A stretch of DNA of 43,521 bases from Planctomycetota bacterium (GCA_017993505.1 JAGOMP010000022.1:1-43521), one strand, 5' to 3'. Shown: positions 9,111 to 19,632, numbered from the stretch's first letter. Notes: generated by a model not told the origin, from the sequence alone. Numbers and translations: made by a program.

Positions 9111-11759
9111 CTAAATACTTTCAGACTCCAACATGGCTTTTAAAAAATGATAATTCACTTTGCCTGTTCCTAGCAAGGGGATCTCATCTATTTTATATAT
9201 TGTTCTGATATTATGTAAACCGCTTAAACCAGCATTTCTAATGCATTGATTTACGAATCCTCTATCTAGATCTACAACGCTAAATAAAATAATTTCTGGA
9301 TTTTCTTCTGAATTTGTGCTTTCCACTGCAATTTGTGGTACTTCTGCATCAGGATCTCCACAATGAGGGAGTAGAGCCTCTTCAATAGCTGGTAGAGAAA
9401 TCATTTCTCCTGCAATTTTAATAAAACGTTTTAAACGACCAGCAAAAAATAATATATTATTTTCATCTTCATATACTAAATCGCCAGTGTTGTACCATTG
9501 TTTTCCTTCAAATTCAATAAAAGGTGATTGTCCCTGATAATTAATATAGCCTTCAAAAACAGAATCACCACGGAGAATCAATCGTCCTATTTCTTTCACG
9601 GGAACTCGCTCTATTTTATCTACATGGATAATGGCATATTCAAATCCAGGAGCAATGTTTCCTAAAGAACCACGTACAATATTATTTTCATGATTTAAAC
9701 TAATTACAGGCGAACATTCAGTAGCACCATATCCTTCTAAAATAATAGCATGAGGAGCTAATTGTCTCATTTTTTCATACAATGCATCAGAACATTTTTC
9801 TGCCCCTGTAACAATAAGACGCAAATATTGAATCTGTTTCTTTGTAATGACTCGGAGCAAGGATTGGACAAATGTAGGGGTACTGATTATCCCACTTGTT
9901 TTGTATTCTTCTATGCATCGTGCAATGTAAAATGATTCTGTGGGATTGGCATGATATACTGTACGTATTCCCATAATCAATGGATATACAGTTGTAATAG
10001 ACAATCCAAAAGAATGGAAAGGTGGCAAAATTCCCATTAAAATATCATTTTGTTTGATAACTACCATACCATGCAAAGATGCAAGGTTAGACATGATGTT
10101 TTTATGAGTCAGAGGCACAGATTTTGGGGTACTTTCTGAGCCACTTGTGAATAAAATTGTAGCTATATTAGCAATTTTTGCTTTATATAACGAACGCCAA
10201 CAAAAACGAGATCGTAAAAAAGCTGATAATTTAGAAAATTTTCCAATTTTTGTACTTATATCTTCCAATGCAATGAAATAATCTTCAAGCCCTTCAAATT
10301 TCAAGCCTTGTGTTTGCAATTTAGTTAATAATGTTCTTGATGTTAAAATATGTTTTGTTCCTACATTATCTAAACAAAAACGCATATTTTTAGAACCTGT
10401 TGTCCAATTGACCATTACAGGTACTTTCCCAGAAAACATCACAGCTAAATATAAAATATTTGCAATGACTCCAGCTGGCATCATGACTCCTACAGTATCT
10501 TCGGGAAATTTTTGAATGAGTGGACGTAAAACCATTACAAATAAAAGAATGTCTCTATATGTTTTTACTCCGCTGATTTGATCAGCTATAATAGCACGTT
10601 TAGGATATTTACGAGCCATGTCTAAAACTGCATATGCAATGTTTTCTGCTTTTGGAACAACAACTCGTTCGTCCATATTTTCCCAAGTTGCAAACCATTC
10701 TTTAGGAACAGGATGAAATACAAGTGGTCCTGTTGCTATAAGATTGTTCGTTGTTGCAAACATGGCATCTGCCACTGTAACATAAGAATCTGTATTTGCT
10801 GGTGGAGTTCCAAATTCTTGCGAAATCCACACTGCCATTTCTGAAATAGCAATACTATCCATGCCTAAATCGCCTGCCAATTTCATATCTGGTGTAATGT
10901 TTTTTTGGCCAATCTTTTCCTGTAAATATTTTAACACTTCTTGTTGGGATCTGATAGGAATGGAATCTAGATCTATGTCTCTTTTTTCCTCACTTTGGCG
11001 TTCTGGTAGAGCATGTGTTTTTTCAAATTTCCAAAAATAATAGGGTACATATGTATTTGCTTGGTTTTCAGCATTGTAAAAATCTTCTAAATAACGATTA
11101 ATTGTTAAACGATCGCCATCCCTTGGAAAGTCTTCTGGTTCTACAAATTCAAATCTCAAAGCACGTCGTGGAGCGAAAAAGATCAAGTTCCCTAATAAAA
11201 TTTTAAATCCACGTAGAAATCCCTTGATTAAATGTGGTTTTACATTTTGCCCCCAACTAAACATGCTTCCCCAAAAACCATTTTGTCGAATAATAACAAT
11301 ACGAATGTTTTTATTTTTTTTCAAAATATCTTCCACGGCACTAGTTGCACCAATGATTTCTCTATGTTGTCTTTTTAATCGTCCTGAAGGAAATAACAAC
11401 ACATTTTTACCATTTTCCAGATCCTTGATGCATTCATTTAATACAGCTTCCACTTTAGCTTTTGCTTCGGGAGCAGAAATACACATATCTGGAATAGTAC
11501 GAACTTTATATCGTTTTGCAATATCACGAATTAGTGGGAAATCTACATTATTTGCATCTGCTATAGCACGAGGCCAAAACTTCTTAAATAAAATTGAAAA
11601 AATTATAATTGAATCTATTAACGCCACATGATTGGGTAAAAATAAAATGCCTTTATTTCCTTTTTCTAAAATTTTTTCCTTGCCAATGCAAGTAATTTTA
11701 TATCTTAATCTGATTAGTAATGATCCAAAAAACACAAACAAACGTTCAAAAAGATACAT
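9111..11759 (-). CDS. Aas-like fusion: lysophospholipid acyltransferase, acyl carrier protein, acyl-ACP synthetase
   Basis: Predicted to activate free fatty acids with ATP, load them on a built-in carrier and transfer them to a lysophospholipid. Domains in order: PlsC-type acyltransferase (about 1-240) with the catalytic HX4D box in NHVALID; an acyl carrier domain (about 275-350) with the phosphopantetheine serine in DLGMDSIAI; an AMP-forming ligase (about 360-880) with [31 protein letters not shown] and the C-terminal catalytic lysine in [10 protein letters not shown]. coli Aas (719 residues) lacks the internal carrier. I place the start at 11759 because AGGAG lies 8 bases upstream; the in-frame ATG at 11783 has no such site. 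The stop is 11 bases before the methyl-accepting gene, so the two are probably co-transcribed. Confidence 0.92.
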   Translation of the reverse strand: MYLFERLFVFFGSLLIRLRYKITCIGKEKILEKGNKGILFLPNHVALIDSIIIFSILFKKFWPRAIADANNVDFPLIRDIAKRYKVRTIPDMCISAPEAKAKVEAVLNECIKDLENGKNVLLFPSGRLKRQHREIIGATSAVEDILKKNKNIRIVIIRQNGFWGSMFSWGQNVKPHLIKGFLRGFKILLGNLIFFAPRRALRFEFVEPEDFPRDGDRLTINRYLEDFYNAENQANTYVPYYFWKFEKTHALPERQSEEKRDIDLDSIPIRSQQEVLKYLQEKIGQKNITPDMKLAGDLGMDSIAISEMAVWISQEFGTPPANTDSYVTVADAMFATTNNLIATGPLVFHPVPKEWFATWENMDERVVVPKAENIAYAVLDMARKYPKRAIIADQISGVKTYRDILLFVMVLRPLIQKFPEDTVGVMMPAGVIANILYLAVMFSGKVPVMVNWTTGSKNMRFCLDNVGTKHILTSRTLLTKLQTQGLKFEGLEDYFIALEDISTKIGKFSKLSAFLRSRFCWRSLYKAKIANIATILFTSGSESTPKSVPLTHKNIMSNLASLHGMVVIKQNDILMGILPPFHSFGLSITTVYPLIMGIRTVYHANPTESFYIARCIEEYKTSGIISTPTFVQSLLRVITKKQIQYLRLIVTGAEKCSDALYEKMRQLAPHAIILEGYGATECSPVISLNHENNIVRGSLGNIAPGFEYAIIHVDKIERVPVKEIGRLILRGDSVFEGYINYQGQSPFIEFEGKQWYNTGDLVYEDENNILFFAGRLKRFIKIAGEMISLPAIEEALLPHCGDPDAEVPQIAVESTNSEENPEIILFSVVDLDRGFVNQCIRNAGLSGLHNIRTIYKIDEIPLLGTGKVNYHFLKAMLESESI

Positions 11760-11767
11760 GCACAAAA

Positions 11768-11772
11768 CTCCT
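11768..11772 (-). promoter_or_regulatory. Ribosome-binding site that sets the start of the Aas-like gene
   Basis: AGGAG on the minus strand, 8 bases before the ATG at 11759-11757. It lies inside the open frame that extends to 11783. The longer start is preceded only by T-rich sequence. Confidence 0.7.
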
Positions 11773-11935
11773 AAATTTTTCATAAAGAAAATTTTTGAAT
11801 TTTTTATAAAAATTAGTAATATATAATAATAATGTGATCATTTCATTTTTATATTGAAAGTTATCATAAAATTATTGTACCATATTTTATCATATTTTAT
11901 TATAAAAACACAATTTTATTTTATAGGTTTACTTC

Positions 11936-12877
11936 ATGAGCATAAGAAAAAAAATAAAACGAATGCGAAATAAAATTTTAATTTCGTTAGCAAAATACAC
12001 AGTTCCATATATATATATTTTGTATATTAAATTTGTTTGGGCAACAAGTAAAATTATTACTGAATTAGATGTTATTGATAAAATTTACGAACAAGAAGAT
12101 AAAAGAGTAGTGGCTCTCCTTTGGCACCAAGATGTTTTTTCTGTGGCTTGGGCATATCGAAAGTATGAACCAATTACTATGGCAAATGTAGGAGATAGTG
12201 GGGAAATCATATCAAAAATTTTGCAACTTTGTGGATATACTTATATATGGCGTGGTGGTTCTAGTAAATCTAGAAAACGAAAAGTAAAAATTTTAGACCA
12301 ATTTATCAAAGATTATAAAACAAATGCCAATCGAGTGGTGGGGCTAACTGTAGATGGATCTTCTGGCCCAGTTTTCCATCTAAAACGTGGTGGTCTTGTT
12401 ATCTCTCAACAATGTCGCGTTCCTATGATAGTAATTCGTATTTGGCCAAAAAAAAGAATTCATTGTCCTACTTGGGATAAAATGGTGATTCCAAAACCAT
12501 TCAATGTTATTAAAATAAAATGTGTTGGACCATATTATATTGAGCCTACTACAACAGACGAAGAATTTGAAGCTAAACGAGTGTTTATAGAAAATGAACT
12601 TTTGGAACTTACTTATGAAATGGCAATGGATATTGATAAAAAATTTCCCTCTGTTCTTGCCAAACAGTTTCCAGAAGGTTGGGAACCTCAATGGACAGTA
12701 GGACAAAATCACTCGGAAGAACCGCCTATCAGCTGGAAATTAGAACCTATAGAAATACAGCCAAATAACGAAGAACAAGATAGTAGCCAAGAAGAAGAAA
12801 CTGAAAAAACAGACACTTCTAGCACTGAAAATAACATACAAAATAACAATCTTGAACATAAAGAAAATGAAGAATGA
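11936..12877 (+). CDS. DUF374-family lysophospholipid acyltransferase
   Basis: Member of the LPLAT superfamily, DUF374 branch, likely transferring an acyl chain to a lipid precursor at the inner membrane. Visible family features: an N-terminal hydrophobic helix (about 20-36), LLWHQDVFSVAW holding the acceptor-site His, the MANVGDSGEIIS segment and TVDGSSGPVFHLKRGGLVIS, which matches the DUF374 block TPDGPRGP...KxG. The last 50 or so residues are acidic and low-complexity (Glu, Gln, Asn, Thr), atypical for the family. The gene is divergent from the Aas-like acyltransferase gene and overlaps the next gene by 4 bp (ATGA), so translation is coupled. The exact acceptor lipid is unknown. Confidence 0.85.
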   Translation: MSIRKKIKRMRNKILISLAKYTVPYIYILYIKFVWATSKIITELDVIDKIYEQEDKRVVALLWHQDVFSVAWAYRKYEPITMANVGDSGEIISKILQLCGYTYIWRGGSSKSRKRKVKILDQFIKDYKTNANRVVGLTVDGSSGPVFHLKRGGLVISQQCRVPMIVIRIWPKKRIHCPTWDKMVIPKPFNVIKIKCVGPYYIEPTTTDEEFEAKRVFIENELLELTYEMAMDIDKKFPSVLAKQFPEGWEPQWTVGQNHSEEPPISWKLEPIEIQPNNEEQDSSQEEETEKTDTSSTENNIQNNNLEHKENEE

Positions 12878-13335
12878 AATGGATACAATGCATTCTTTTT
12901 GTCTTATTAGGAGTATGTTCTTTTTGTAAAGGATTTTTCTACGAAGCACCAGAATATTATCAACTCATACAAAGACGATATTTTTCTTCTTTATCTGTAA
13001 AAAAAACGTTACATTCAACAAGATGTCCTTTACAAGAAAATCCTACTATTCCTAAAATAGAACAATTCATACAAAAATTCCCTGATACTTGGAAATACTA
13101 TGAATATATGCTTTATATACAAGAACAATATTTACAACAAGGTAATATAACAGCCTGTTTACAATGTTATCAAAAAGCAATGCAACACACAGCATTTTCA
13201 ACCCAAAAAGATTACTACACGTACTATACAGGCAAACAATTTCAAAAGTACCATTATAATCAACAAGCAAACAATCTTTTTCAAACAATTAAAAGTAATA
13301 TTGGGATTCCCATAAATATAAAACAAAATAAATAG
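12874..13335 (+). CDS. Small exported protein, possible single TPR
   Basis: I do not recognise a family. The 153 residues start with a signal peptide-like helix (MKWIQCILFVLLGVCSFCKG). A cysteine within it follows LGV, which is only a poor lipobox. The rest is rich in Tyr, Gln and Lys. One helical pair (about 70-105, YLQQGNITACLQCYQKAMQH) resembles a TPR unit. It overlaps the DUF374 gene by ATGA and lies 25 bp before the kinase gene, so it belongs to the same operon. The context suggests an envelope partner of the kinase, which is inference only. Confidence 0.75.
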   Translation: MKWIQCILFVLLGVCSFCKGFFYEAPEYYQLIQRRYFSSLSVKKTLHSTRCPLQENPTIPKIEQFIQKFPDTWKYYEYMLYIQEQYLQQGNITACLQCYQKAMQHTAFSTQKDYYTYYTGKQFQKYHYNQQANNLFQTIKSNIGIPINIKQNK

Positions 13336-13360
13336 GCAAAGAAAGGATTTGGTATACAAA

Positions 13361-16300
13361 ATGGCATCAAACGAAGATATACCAGATAAGGAACCTATTG
13401 TTCCCCAATCCATGCAAGTGAGAAAACTACTGTTTTTTCAACAAGACTCAGAAATACTTTTACAAGATCGCTATTTACTCAAAAAGAAAATTGGCAGTGG
13501 TGGAATGGGAGAAATATTTAAAGGCATTGACATAAAAAATAATAATTTTGAAATTGCAGTCAAACGACTTTTTAGCTCAGAGCCAATAGCTAGACAACGA
13601 TTTGAACGTGAATATCAATTGCTTACAAATATTCAACATCCAAATTTTGTACAAGCATACGACTATTTTGAATATAATGGCGATTGTTACATGGTTTTAG
13701 AATTTGTCCATGGAGAAACATTACGAGGAATCTTAGAAGCAGATCAAGCCATATTTACATTAAGTGATCAAATCATTATTGCCATTCAGCTTGCACAGGC
13801 TATTGATGCTCTGAATTCTACAGGTGTGATTCATCGAGATATTAAGCCTAGTAATATCATGATTAACCTACAAACTGGTAATGTAAAACTCTTAGATTTA
13901 GGAGTAGGAAAAAATATTTATGAAAATACACACCTGACTCAAACAGGCGTAGGCGTTGGGTCTATTGCATATACAAGTCCAGAACAATTATCAGGTGAAG
14001 ATAGTAATCAAATGGATATCTTTTCCTTAGGAGTTACATTATATCAATTTTTTGCTTGGGAAACTCAATCTCCCTTTCAAGGAACATCATATTATACAAC
14101 TGCAATGAAAATTGTAGAATATAATCCACCTCCATTACTGGAAGTAATAGAAGCATCAAAACCAAATTTAACGAATACAGAGCGAGAAATATATCAATTA
14201 TTATCTGAAACTATTCAAATAGCATTAGAAAAAAAACCAAGACTTCGATGGGGCAATGGAAATCTTTTAGCTAATAAATTGCAGGAAATTTATCATTTAT
14301 GGGCTAAAAATCAAACTTCATACACTTCACAAGAATGTCAATATCATGATGGTGATAAATATAAACCAGAAGATTTAAAAGAAGCAACTTATACTGGACG
14401 TGACTTTCTTGTAAAAACAATTGAAAAAAGTATTTTAAATGTTCCCCAAACTCTTGAAAAATTTATTTTAGTTATTGGAGAGGATGGATTAGGAAAAACA
14501 AGGCTTTTAGAAGAATTACAAAAACGATTCGCTACGAAAAAATTACATTTCGTTATATTTCATTATTCATTCGAAACAGAGCCAGACAAACCTTTTCAAC
14601 CTATTGTCAAATTATGCTTTGACATGTTCCAACAATTAAATATCCTCAAAAAAGATGACTATATTTATGAATGTCCTATTAATTATAGAGCAGATTATAT
14701 TGAATCGTATTTCTGTTTAGCAGATGAAGCAACTATGATGGATATTTTTGTGGATTCTAACCAAGATAGCTATTTTGCAGGTGTAGGATGCTATATTCGA
14801 GCTCATGCAAAAACGCAACCCTTATGTATTATATTAGACAATATCCATTATTTAGACAGAAGAAGTGCTGATTGGCTTCAATATTTTTTTTATTCTCTAA
14901 AAGAAAACGATAACATAATAATATTAGCAACATATCGTGGAGATGACCAAGCTGGAGAAAATAATATACAAAGGATTTTGCCATCTTTGCGTTCTAGAAA
15001 AAATTTCCAAGAATACACATTACAGCCGCTCTTAAATAGAAATATTGTTGCTTATATTCAATCTATTTTAGATCCTGTTGAACTTTCTTCAGATGATATA
15101 GTCACTATCTTTAAAATCACTCAAGGAAAGCCTTATTTAATTAATGATTTTCTATTTAATTTAGCAAGCAACAATCAAATTACTTGGGAAAATCAAAAAT
15201 GGCATCTTGACTTCGATCAAGGAAGTCTTAGCAAACCTCCTAAAGCTTTAGAAGAGCAACTCATTCGTGATTATGTTAAGTTGCCGAAATATCATAGACA
15301 AATATTAGAGTGGATTTCACTTGCAGAATTTCCATTGTCTTTCAATATACTTTGCGTACTTACAGATTTAAAAATCACTCATTTACCATATATTTTAGGC
15401 GATTTGCTCAAAGAACGTTATATTATAGAAGTAGGTGAGACTACAGAAAAAATCTATGACATCTCCAGCAATAATATTTCCCATGAAATTGTTCAACAAC
15501 TAGATTTTTCTAGTAAGAAAAAAATGCATCTGGAATTGGCTAAACTGCTTGAAAAAGAAAAAGATAATCTTCAATTATATAGACGAGCAGCTGTAAATTA
15601 CTATGAAGGTGGCGATTATAAAAAAGCAATTACGATATATTGGGATGCTGCAAGAATATTTTGGAAAGAAAAACAATTTAACCAAAGTATCCAACTATAT
15701 AAAAATGCTGTTACATTAGGACGCGAAACAGGGTTGAAAGATTTATGCACCCTTTTAGTAGAATTTGCATATCAACTCTATGAAATGAATGACTACCAAA
15801 CAGCACTCGACCATTTTCAAGAAGCAAGCATGTTAGAAGTTAAAGATAAAAGTGAACAAATTCGAAAAGGGAAGGGAATGTGCTTATATGGCTTGCGTAA
15901 ATATGAACAAGCTCAAAAGGAACTTAAAAATATTGAAAGCACACAAGATCATGAAGACTTAGATATTCTTTTAACACTTGCCTCTTTAGAACTTTCTAAA
16001 TATAATGTAAAAAAAGCATCTCAACATTTAGAAAAAGCAAAAGAACTAATACCTCAAAATGCTTCTGACAGTATCATTGCAACGTATAAAAAAAATGAGG
16101 CTATTTTAAAATTTTACCAAGGAGAATGGTCTGAAGCAGAATCTTTATTTGATGAAGCAGAGCAACTTTCTCTCTGGTTGCCCACAAACCAACAATATAT
16201 GGAAATTGTCCTTGGACGTTCTTATCTTACAAGCTATGTATATGGTTCAAATATTGCGTTAGATACTTTGCTTTCTGTGATTGCTTATGGAGATGAGACG

Positions 16301-16978
16301 GAAGATTTTTTTCTTCAATTTCAATCGAACTACTTAGCTGTTTTAGCAAGTTTAGACCAAGGAAAAATTCAGGATGCACAAAAATACTCTGAACGACTCT
16401 TGCAAATCAATCAAAAAAAGGGCAGTCGCCGTCATCAAAGCTATGCTATTCTTGCCAAAGGATTGTGCGAACTTGCAAATATTAAAAATCAAAATGCAAA
16501 TGTCACTCCAGAAAAAACAATTCAAGAAGCTTTGACAATTGCAAATGATTGTGGTGAACAATTTGTCTCCGCAGAAGCATATGCAGCACTTTCACAAATT
16601 TATCGATATGCAAAACGATATAAAAATTCTCATACCTATATTAATTATAGTAAAAATATATTCATTGCTTCTGGTTTACAATGGAAAGCCAATCGTCTTG
16701 CCACCCTACAAGCACGGATCTATACTATTGAAAAAAAGCCCCAAGTAGCAATGACAGTTCTCGTAGAATCTGAAAAATATGCAAAAAAAATAGGGGATAA
16801 CTATCACTTAGCAGACAATTATTTTGAACAGGCATTTATCTTAGGGCGAACACGTAAAATTCCAGAAGCTATCAAATTTTTTAATAAAGCTGCTACACTA
16901 TATACTAATATGGGTCGAACTGCTATGGCGAATGATTCATTGTTTAATGCAAAACGATGTCAAAATCTTCTCCATTAG
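13361..16978 (+). CDS. Ser/Thr protein kinase fused to AAA-type ATPase and TPR array
   Basis: Large cytoplasmic signalling protein. The kinase domain (about 35-300) has glycine loop KIGSGGMGEIFKG, ATP lysine in AVKRL, catalytic loop VIHRDIKPSNIM and SPEQ. The metal-binding motif is DLG in place of DFG. An AAA_16-like ATPase follows (about 345-640), with Walker A GEDGLGKTRLLEEL and a probable Walker B CIILDNIHYLD. The C-terminal 450 residues are TPR-like helical repeats. This architecture, kinase then predicted ATPase then TPR, is common in Planctomycetes and Myxobacteria. No membrane segment is visible. I choose the ATG at 13361 over the TTG at 13349, although GAAAGG (13341-13346) lies closer to the TTG. 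Third gene of its operon. Confidence 0.92.
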   Translation: MASNEDIPDKEPIVPQSMQVRKLLFFQQDSEILLQDRYLLKKKIGSGGMGEIFKGIDIKNNNFEIAVKRLFSSEPIARQRFEREYQLLTNIQHPNFVQAYDYFEYNGDCYMVLEFVHGETLRGILEADQAIFTLSDQIIIAIQLAQAIDALNSTGVIHRDIKPSNIMINLQTGNVKLLDLGVGKNIYENTHLTQTGVGVGSIAYTSPEQLSGEDSNQMDIFSLGVTLYQFFAWETQSPFQGTSYYTTAMKIVEYNPPPLLEVIEASKPNLTNTEREIYQLLSETIQIALEKKPRLRWGNGNLLANKLQEIYHLWAKNQTSYTSQECQYHDGDKYKPEDLKEATYTGRDFLVKTIEKSILNVPQTLEKFILVIGEDGLGKTRLLEELQKRFATKKLHFVIFHYSFETEPDKPFQPIVKLCFDMFQQLNILKKDDYIYECPINYRADYIESYFCLADEATMMDIFVDSNQDSYFAGVGCYIRAHAKTQPLCIILDNIHYLDRRSADWLQYFFYSLKENDNIIILATYRGDDQAGENNIQRILPSLRSRKNFQEYTLQPLLNRNIVAYIQSILDPVELSSDDIVTIFKITQGKPYLINDFLFNLASNNQITWENQKWHLDFDQGSLSKPPKALEEQLIRDYVKLPKYHRQILEWISLAEFPLSFNILCVLTDLKITHLPYILGDLLKERYIIEVGETTEKIYDISSNNISHEIVQQLDFSSKKKMHLELAKLLEKEKDNLQLYRRAAVNYYEGGDYKKAITIYWDAARIFWKEKQFNQSIQLYKNAVTLGRETGLKDLCTLLVEFAYQLYEMNDYQTALDHFQEASMLEVKDKSEQIRKGKGMCLYGLRKYEQAQKELKNIESTQDHEDLDILLTLASLELSKYNVKKASQHLEKAKELIPQNASDSIIATYKKNEAILKFYQGEWSEAESLFDEAEQLSLWLPTNQQYMEIVLGRSYLTSYVYGSNIALDTLLSVIAYGDETEDFFLQFQSNYLAVLASLDQGKIQDAQKYSERLLQINQKKGSRRHQSYAILAKGLCELANIKNQNANVTPEKTIQEALTIANDCGEQFVSAEAYAALSQIYRYAKRYKNSHTYINYSKNIFIASGLQWKANRLATLQARIYTIEKKPQVAMTVLVESEKYAKKIGDNYHLADNYFEQAFILGRTRKIPEAIKFFNKAATLYTNMGRTAMANDSLFNAKRCQNLLH

Positions 16979-17020
16979 AATATTTAGAAAACATGCTCAA
17001 ATATCGCTAGCAAAAAAATT

Positions 17021-17071
17021 CAGTTTTTTGTAAAGATGCTATTTTTCGACTTAGCATTTTTACAAAAACTG
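17021..17071. terminator. Long hairpin after the kinase gene
   Basis: Arms 17021-17041 and 17052-17071 pair over about 20 bp (CAGTTTTTTGTAAAGATGCTA against TAGCATTTTTACAAAAACTG) with one mismatch and one bulge, around a loop near TTTTTCGACT. It lies 43 bp beyond the kinase stop. There is no T-tract directly after the right arm, so it is not a classical intrinsic terminator; it may protect or process the mRNA 3' end. Confidence 0.6.
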
Positions 17072-17150
17072 TCAAAGAATCTACTACTCATCATTGATTT
17101 TTCTTGATACATTCATATACATTATCTATTCATATATTTTTATATAATTT

Positions 17151-17378
17151 AAACATAAAGTTTTAAACATAAAATTTGGCTTTTTTAATGAATTATATAA
17201 AACATAAAATTGGTCTTATATTAAAAATAACCCCTTTTTTATATTCAAACACAAAGTTTTACTTTATATTAAAATACAAAGTCTTATTTTCAAAACGAAT
17301 TACATTAAAACACAGAATTTGCTTTTAAAATGAATTATATGAAATACAAAGTCTTGTTTTCAAAATGAATTATATACA
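17151..17378. repeat. Degenerate AT-rich tandem array upstream of tex
   Basis: Six or seven drifting copies of a 30-45 bp unit fill most of the 474-bp gap before tex. They share elements such as AACATAAAATTTGGCTTTT, CACAGAATTTGCTTTTAAAA, ATACAAAGTCTTGTTTTCAA and AATGAATTATAT. Copies near 17165-17200, 17200-17230, 17247-17275, 17274-17305, 17307-17340 and 17341-17375 are recognisable. No open frame or RNA fold is evident. Confidence 0.7.
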
Positions 17379-17452
17379 AAAAATTATTCTACTTTATTGC
17401 ATATTTTGTACTAACGAAATAATAAATATATTTTATTAAAGAGAAAATTTTC

Positions 17453-19597
17453 ATGGAACTCAATATTATTGAACATATTTCACAAGAATTAAAAATAAGT
17501 AAAGATTCGGTAGAATCTACGATTCAACTATTAGATGATGGAAATACAATTCCTTTTATTACTCGTTATCGAAAGGAAGTAACAAATGGCTTAGATGAAG
17601 AACAAATTCGAAATATTCAAGAAAAAGTAGAATATTGGCGTAATTTAGAAAAACGAAAACAAGAAATTTTAGCACGACTTCAAGAATTAAAAAAAGACAC
17701 TCCAGAACTATGCCAACAAATCAAAGAGGCAACAAAGTTAAAAACTTTAGAAGATTTATATTTGCCATATCGACCAAAACGTCGCACAAAAGCAACTATA
17801 GCTAAAGAAAATGGATTGTCTCCCCTCGCTGAATACATTATAAAATGTGATCCACAAGATCCAGAAGTCGTGGCTACAACATATATTTCCGACAAAGTTC
17901 CTACATGCGAGTCTGCTTTACAAGGTGCTGTAGACATTGCCACAGAATATATAACTGAAGACATTCCTACTCGAGAATTATTGAGAAAATTTATGCAAAC
18001 AGAAGGCATGGTTGTTGTAAAAAAAGTTAAAAAAACAATGCCCAATGAACAGATTTATCAAGATTATTTTGACTTTCAACAACTTGTTTCTCAAATTCTT
18101 CCCCATCGAATTTTAGCTATTGATCGAGGTGAAAAAGAAAAAATACTTTCTGTTACCATTGAATTGCCTGATGAAAAAGTGTTGCAATCCTTCTATAATT
18201 TACATATTAAAGAAACAACGACTGCATTTTCAGAATTAAAATACAAAGCAGTAAAAGAAAGCTATAAAAATTATTTATCTCCTGCTATTAGCCGAGAAAT
18301 TCGTAATGAACTTACTGAAAAAGCACATCTCCATGCTGTAAACACATTTACTGCAAATTTGCATAATTTACTATTGCAACCACCCATGAACGATCTCAAA
18401 CTCCTAGCCATTGATCCAGGCTATGTTAGTGGATGTAAATTAGCAGTCTTATCTAAAGATGGCGACTTATTAGAATATGGAGTTATGTTTCCACATCAAC
18501 CACAAAATAAAAAAGCACAAGCCAAAACTATCCTTCAAAATTTGTACAAAAAACATATATTTCATGCCATTGCTATAGGAAATGGCACTGCAAGTAGAGA
18601 AACAGAAGAACTTGTTTCAGAATGGATCCAAGAATCTAATGCAGACGTACGATATACCATTGTTAGCGAGGCAGGTGCTTCTGTTTTTTCAGCATCTGAA
18701 GTCGCACGAGCAGAATTTCCTGATTTAGATGCAAGTTATCGTGGTACTATTTCTATTGGACGTCGCCTTCTAGATCCTTTAGCAGAATTTGTAAAAATTG
18801 ATACAAAAAGCCTTGGAATTGGCATGTACCAACATGATATCAATGCAAAGTTATTAGAAAAAGCATTATACACAGAAGTAGAATCTATTGTGAATTACGT
18901 AGGCGTCGATGTCAATCGTGCATCGCCTGAACTATTACAATATATTGCAGGTCTCAATAAACGAACTGCAAAAAATATTGTAGAACATAGAAAAGAAAAT
19001 GGAAGATTTCAAACAAGACAACAATTGAAAGACGTTTCAGGCATAGGAATAGAAACATTTAAACAATGTGCAGGATTCCTACGCATACCACAAGGTGAGA
19101 ATCTATTAGACAATACTTCTATTCATCCAGAAAATTACGATGCTTGCGAACAACTCTTAGAACTTGTCCATGGAGATAGTACATCTTTACCTACACCAGC
19201 CACTCTTCAAGAAAAAATACAAGAATATACAAAAGAAACATTACTCAAACAACTCAATATTGGTAAATACACATTAGATGACATCATAGAAAATCTACAA
19301 AAACCAGGGCGAGATCCACGCGAATCTGTTCCTCCACCAGTATTTCGAAAAGGAGTCATATCTATAGATAATTTACAAGAAGACATGATTCTAGATGGAA
19401 CTGTTCGCAACGTTGTTGATTTTGGTGCATTCGTAGATATTGGAGTCCACATTGATGGTCTTGTTCACATTTCAGAAATGTCAACACAATTTACACGAAA
19501 CCCATTTAGCATATGTAAAGTCGGTGACAACGTCAAAGTCCGCATTCTAAGTATTGACAAAACACGAAATAGAATTTCCCTTAGTTTTATCCTTTAA
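17453..19597 (+). CDS. tex: Tex family RNA-binding transcription accessory protein
   Basis: Conserved nucleic-acid-binding protein of the Tex/Spt6 family, linked to transcription and RNA turnover. The 714 residues hold the N-terminal Tex helical region with TIPFITRYRKEVTNGLDEEQ, a YqgF/RNase H-like domain (about 318-440, LLAIDPGYVSGCKLAVL), tandem helix-hairpin-helix motifs (about 485-545, VNRASPELLQYIAGL and KDVSGIGIETFKQC) and a C-terminal S1 RNA-binding domain (about 640-712, LDGTVRNVVDFGAFVDIGVH). E. coli YhgF is 773 residues, so this is on the short side but complete. AAAGAG precedes the ATG. A possible weak promoter TTGCAT-N17-TAATAA lies at 17397-17425. Confidence 0.97.
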   Translation: MELNIIEHISQELKISKDSVESTIQLLDDGNTIPFITRYRKEVTNGLDEEQIRNIQEKVEYWRNLEKRKQEILARLQELKKDTPELCQQIKEATKLKTLEDLYLPYRPKRRTKATIAKENGLSPLAEYIIKCDPQDPEVVATTYISDKVPTCESALQGAVDIATEYITEDIPTRELLRKFMQTEGMVVVKKVKKTMPNEQIYQDYFDFQQLVSQILPHRILAIDRGEKEKILSVTIELPDEKVLQSFYNLHIKETTTAFSELKYKAVKESYKNYLSPAISREIRNELTEKAHLHAVNTFTANLHNLLLQPPMNDLKLLAIDPGYVSGCKLAVLSKDGDLLEYGVMFPHQPQNKKAQAKTILQNLYKKHIFHAIAIGNGTASRETEELVSEWIQESNADVRYTIVSEAGASVFSASEVARAEFPDLDASYRGTISIGRRLLDPLAEFVKIDTKSLGIGMYQHDINAKLLEKALYTEVESIVNYVGVDVNRASPELLQYIAGLNKRTAKNIVEHRKENGRFQTRQQLKDVSGIGIETFKQCAGFLRIPQGENLLDNTSIHPENYDACEQLLELVHGDSTSLPTPATLQEKIQEYTKETLLKQLNIGKYTLDDIIENLQKPGRDPRESVPPPVFRKGVISIDNLQEDMILDGTVRNVVDFGAFVDIGVHIDGLVHISEMSTQFTRNPFSICKVGDNVKVRILSIDKTRNRISLSFIL

Positions 19598-19601
19598 CAA
19601 A

Positions 19602-19632
19602 CTTGCTCTGGGGACGCAATGTTACTCGGGGG
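19602..19632 (+). repeat. Two-copy relic of the 19-bp G-rich repeat
   Basis: CTTGCTCTGGGGACGCAAT at 19602-19620 is followed exactly 19 bp later by GTTACTCGGGGG at 19621-19632. Both match the core of the array at the left edge of the window, in the same orientation. They begin 5 bp after the tex stop and about 60 bp before a truncated transposon gene. Confidence 0.8.

Noticed and set aside
13349..13360. TTG start giving four more residues to the kinase
   Set aside because: An ATG lies four codons later. The GAAAGG sequence is nearer to the TTG, so the choice is not certain, but the ATG is preferred.
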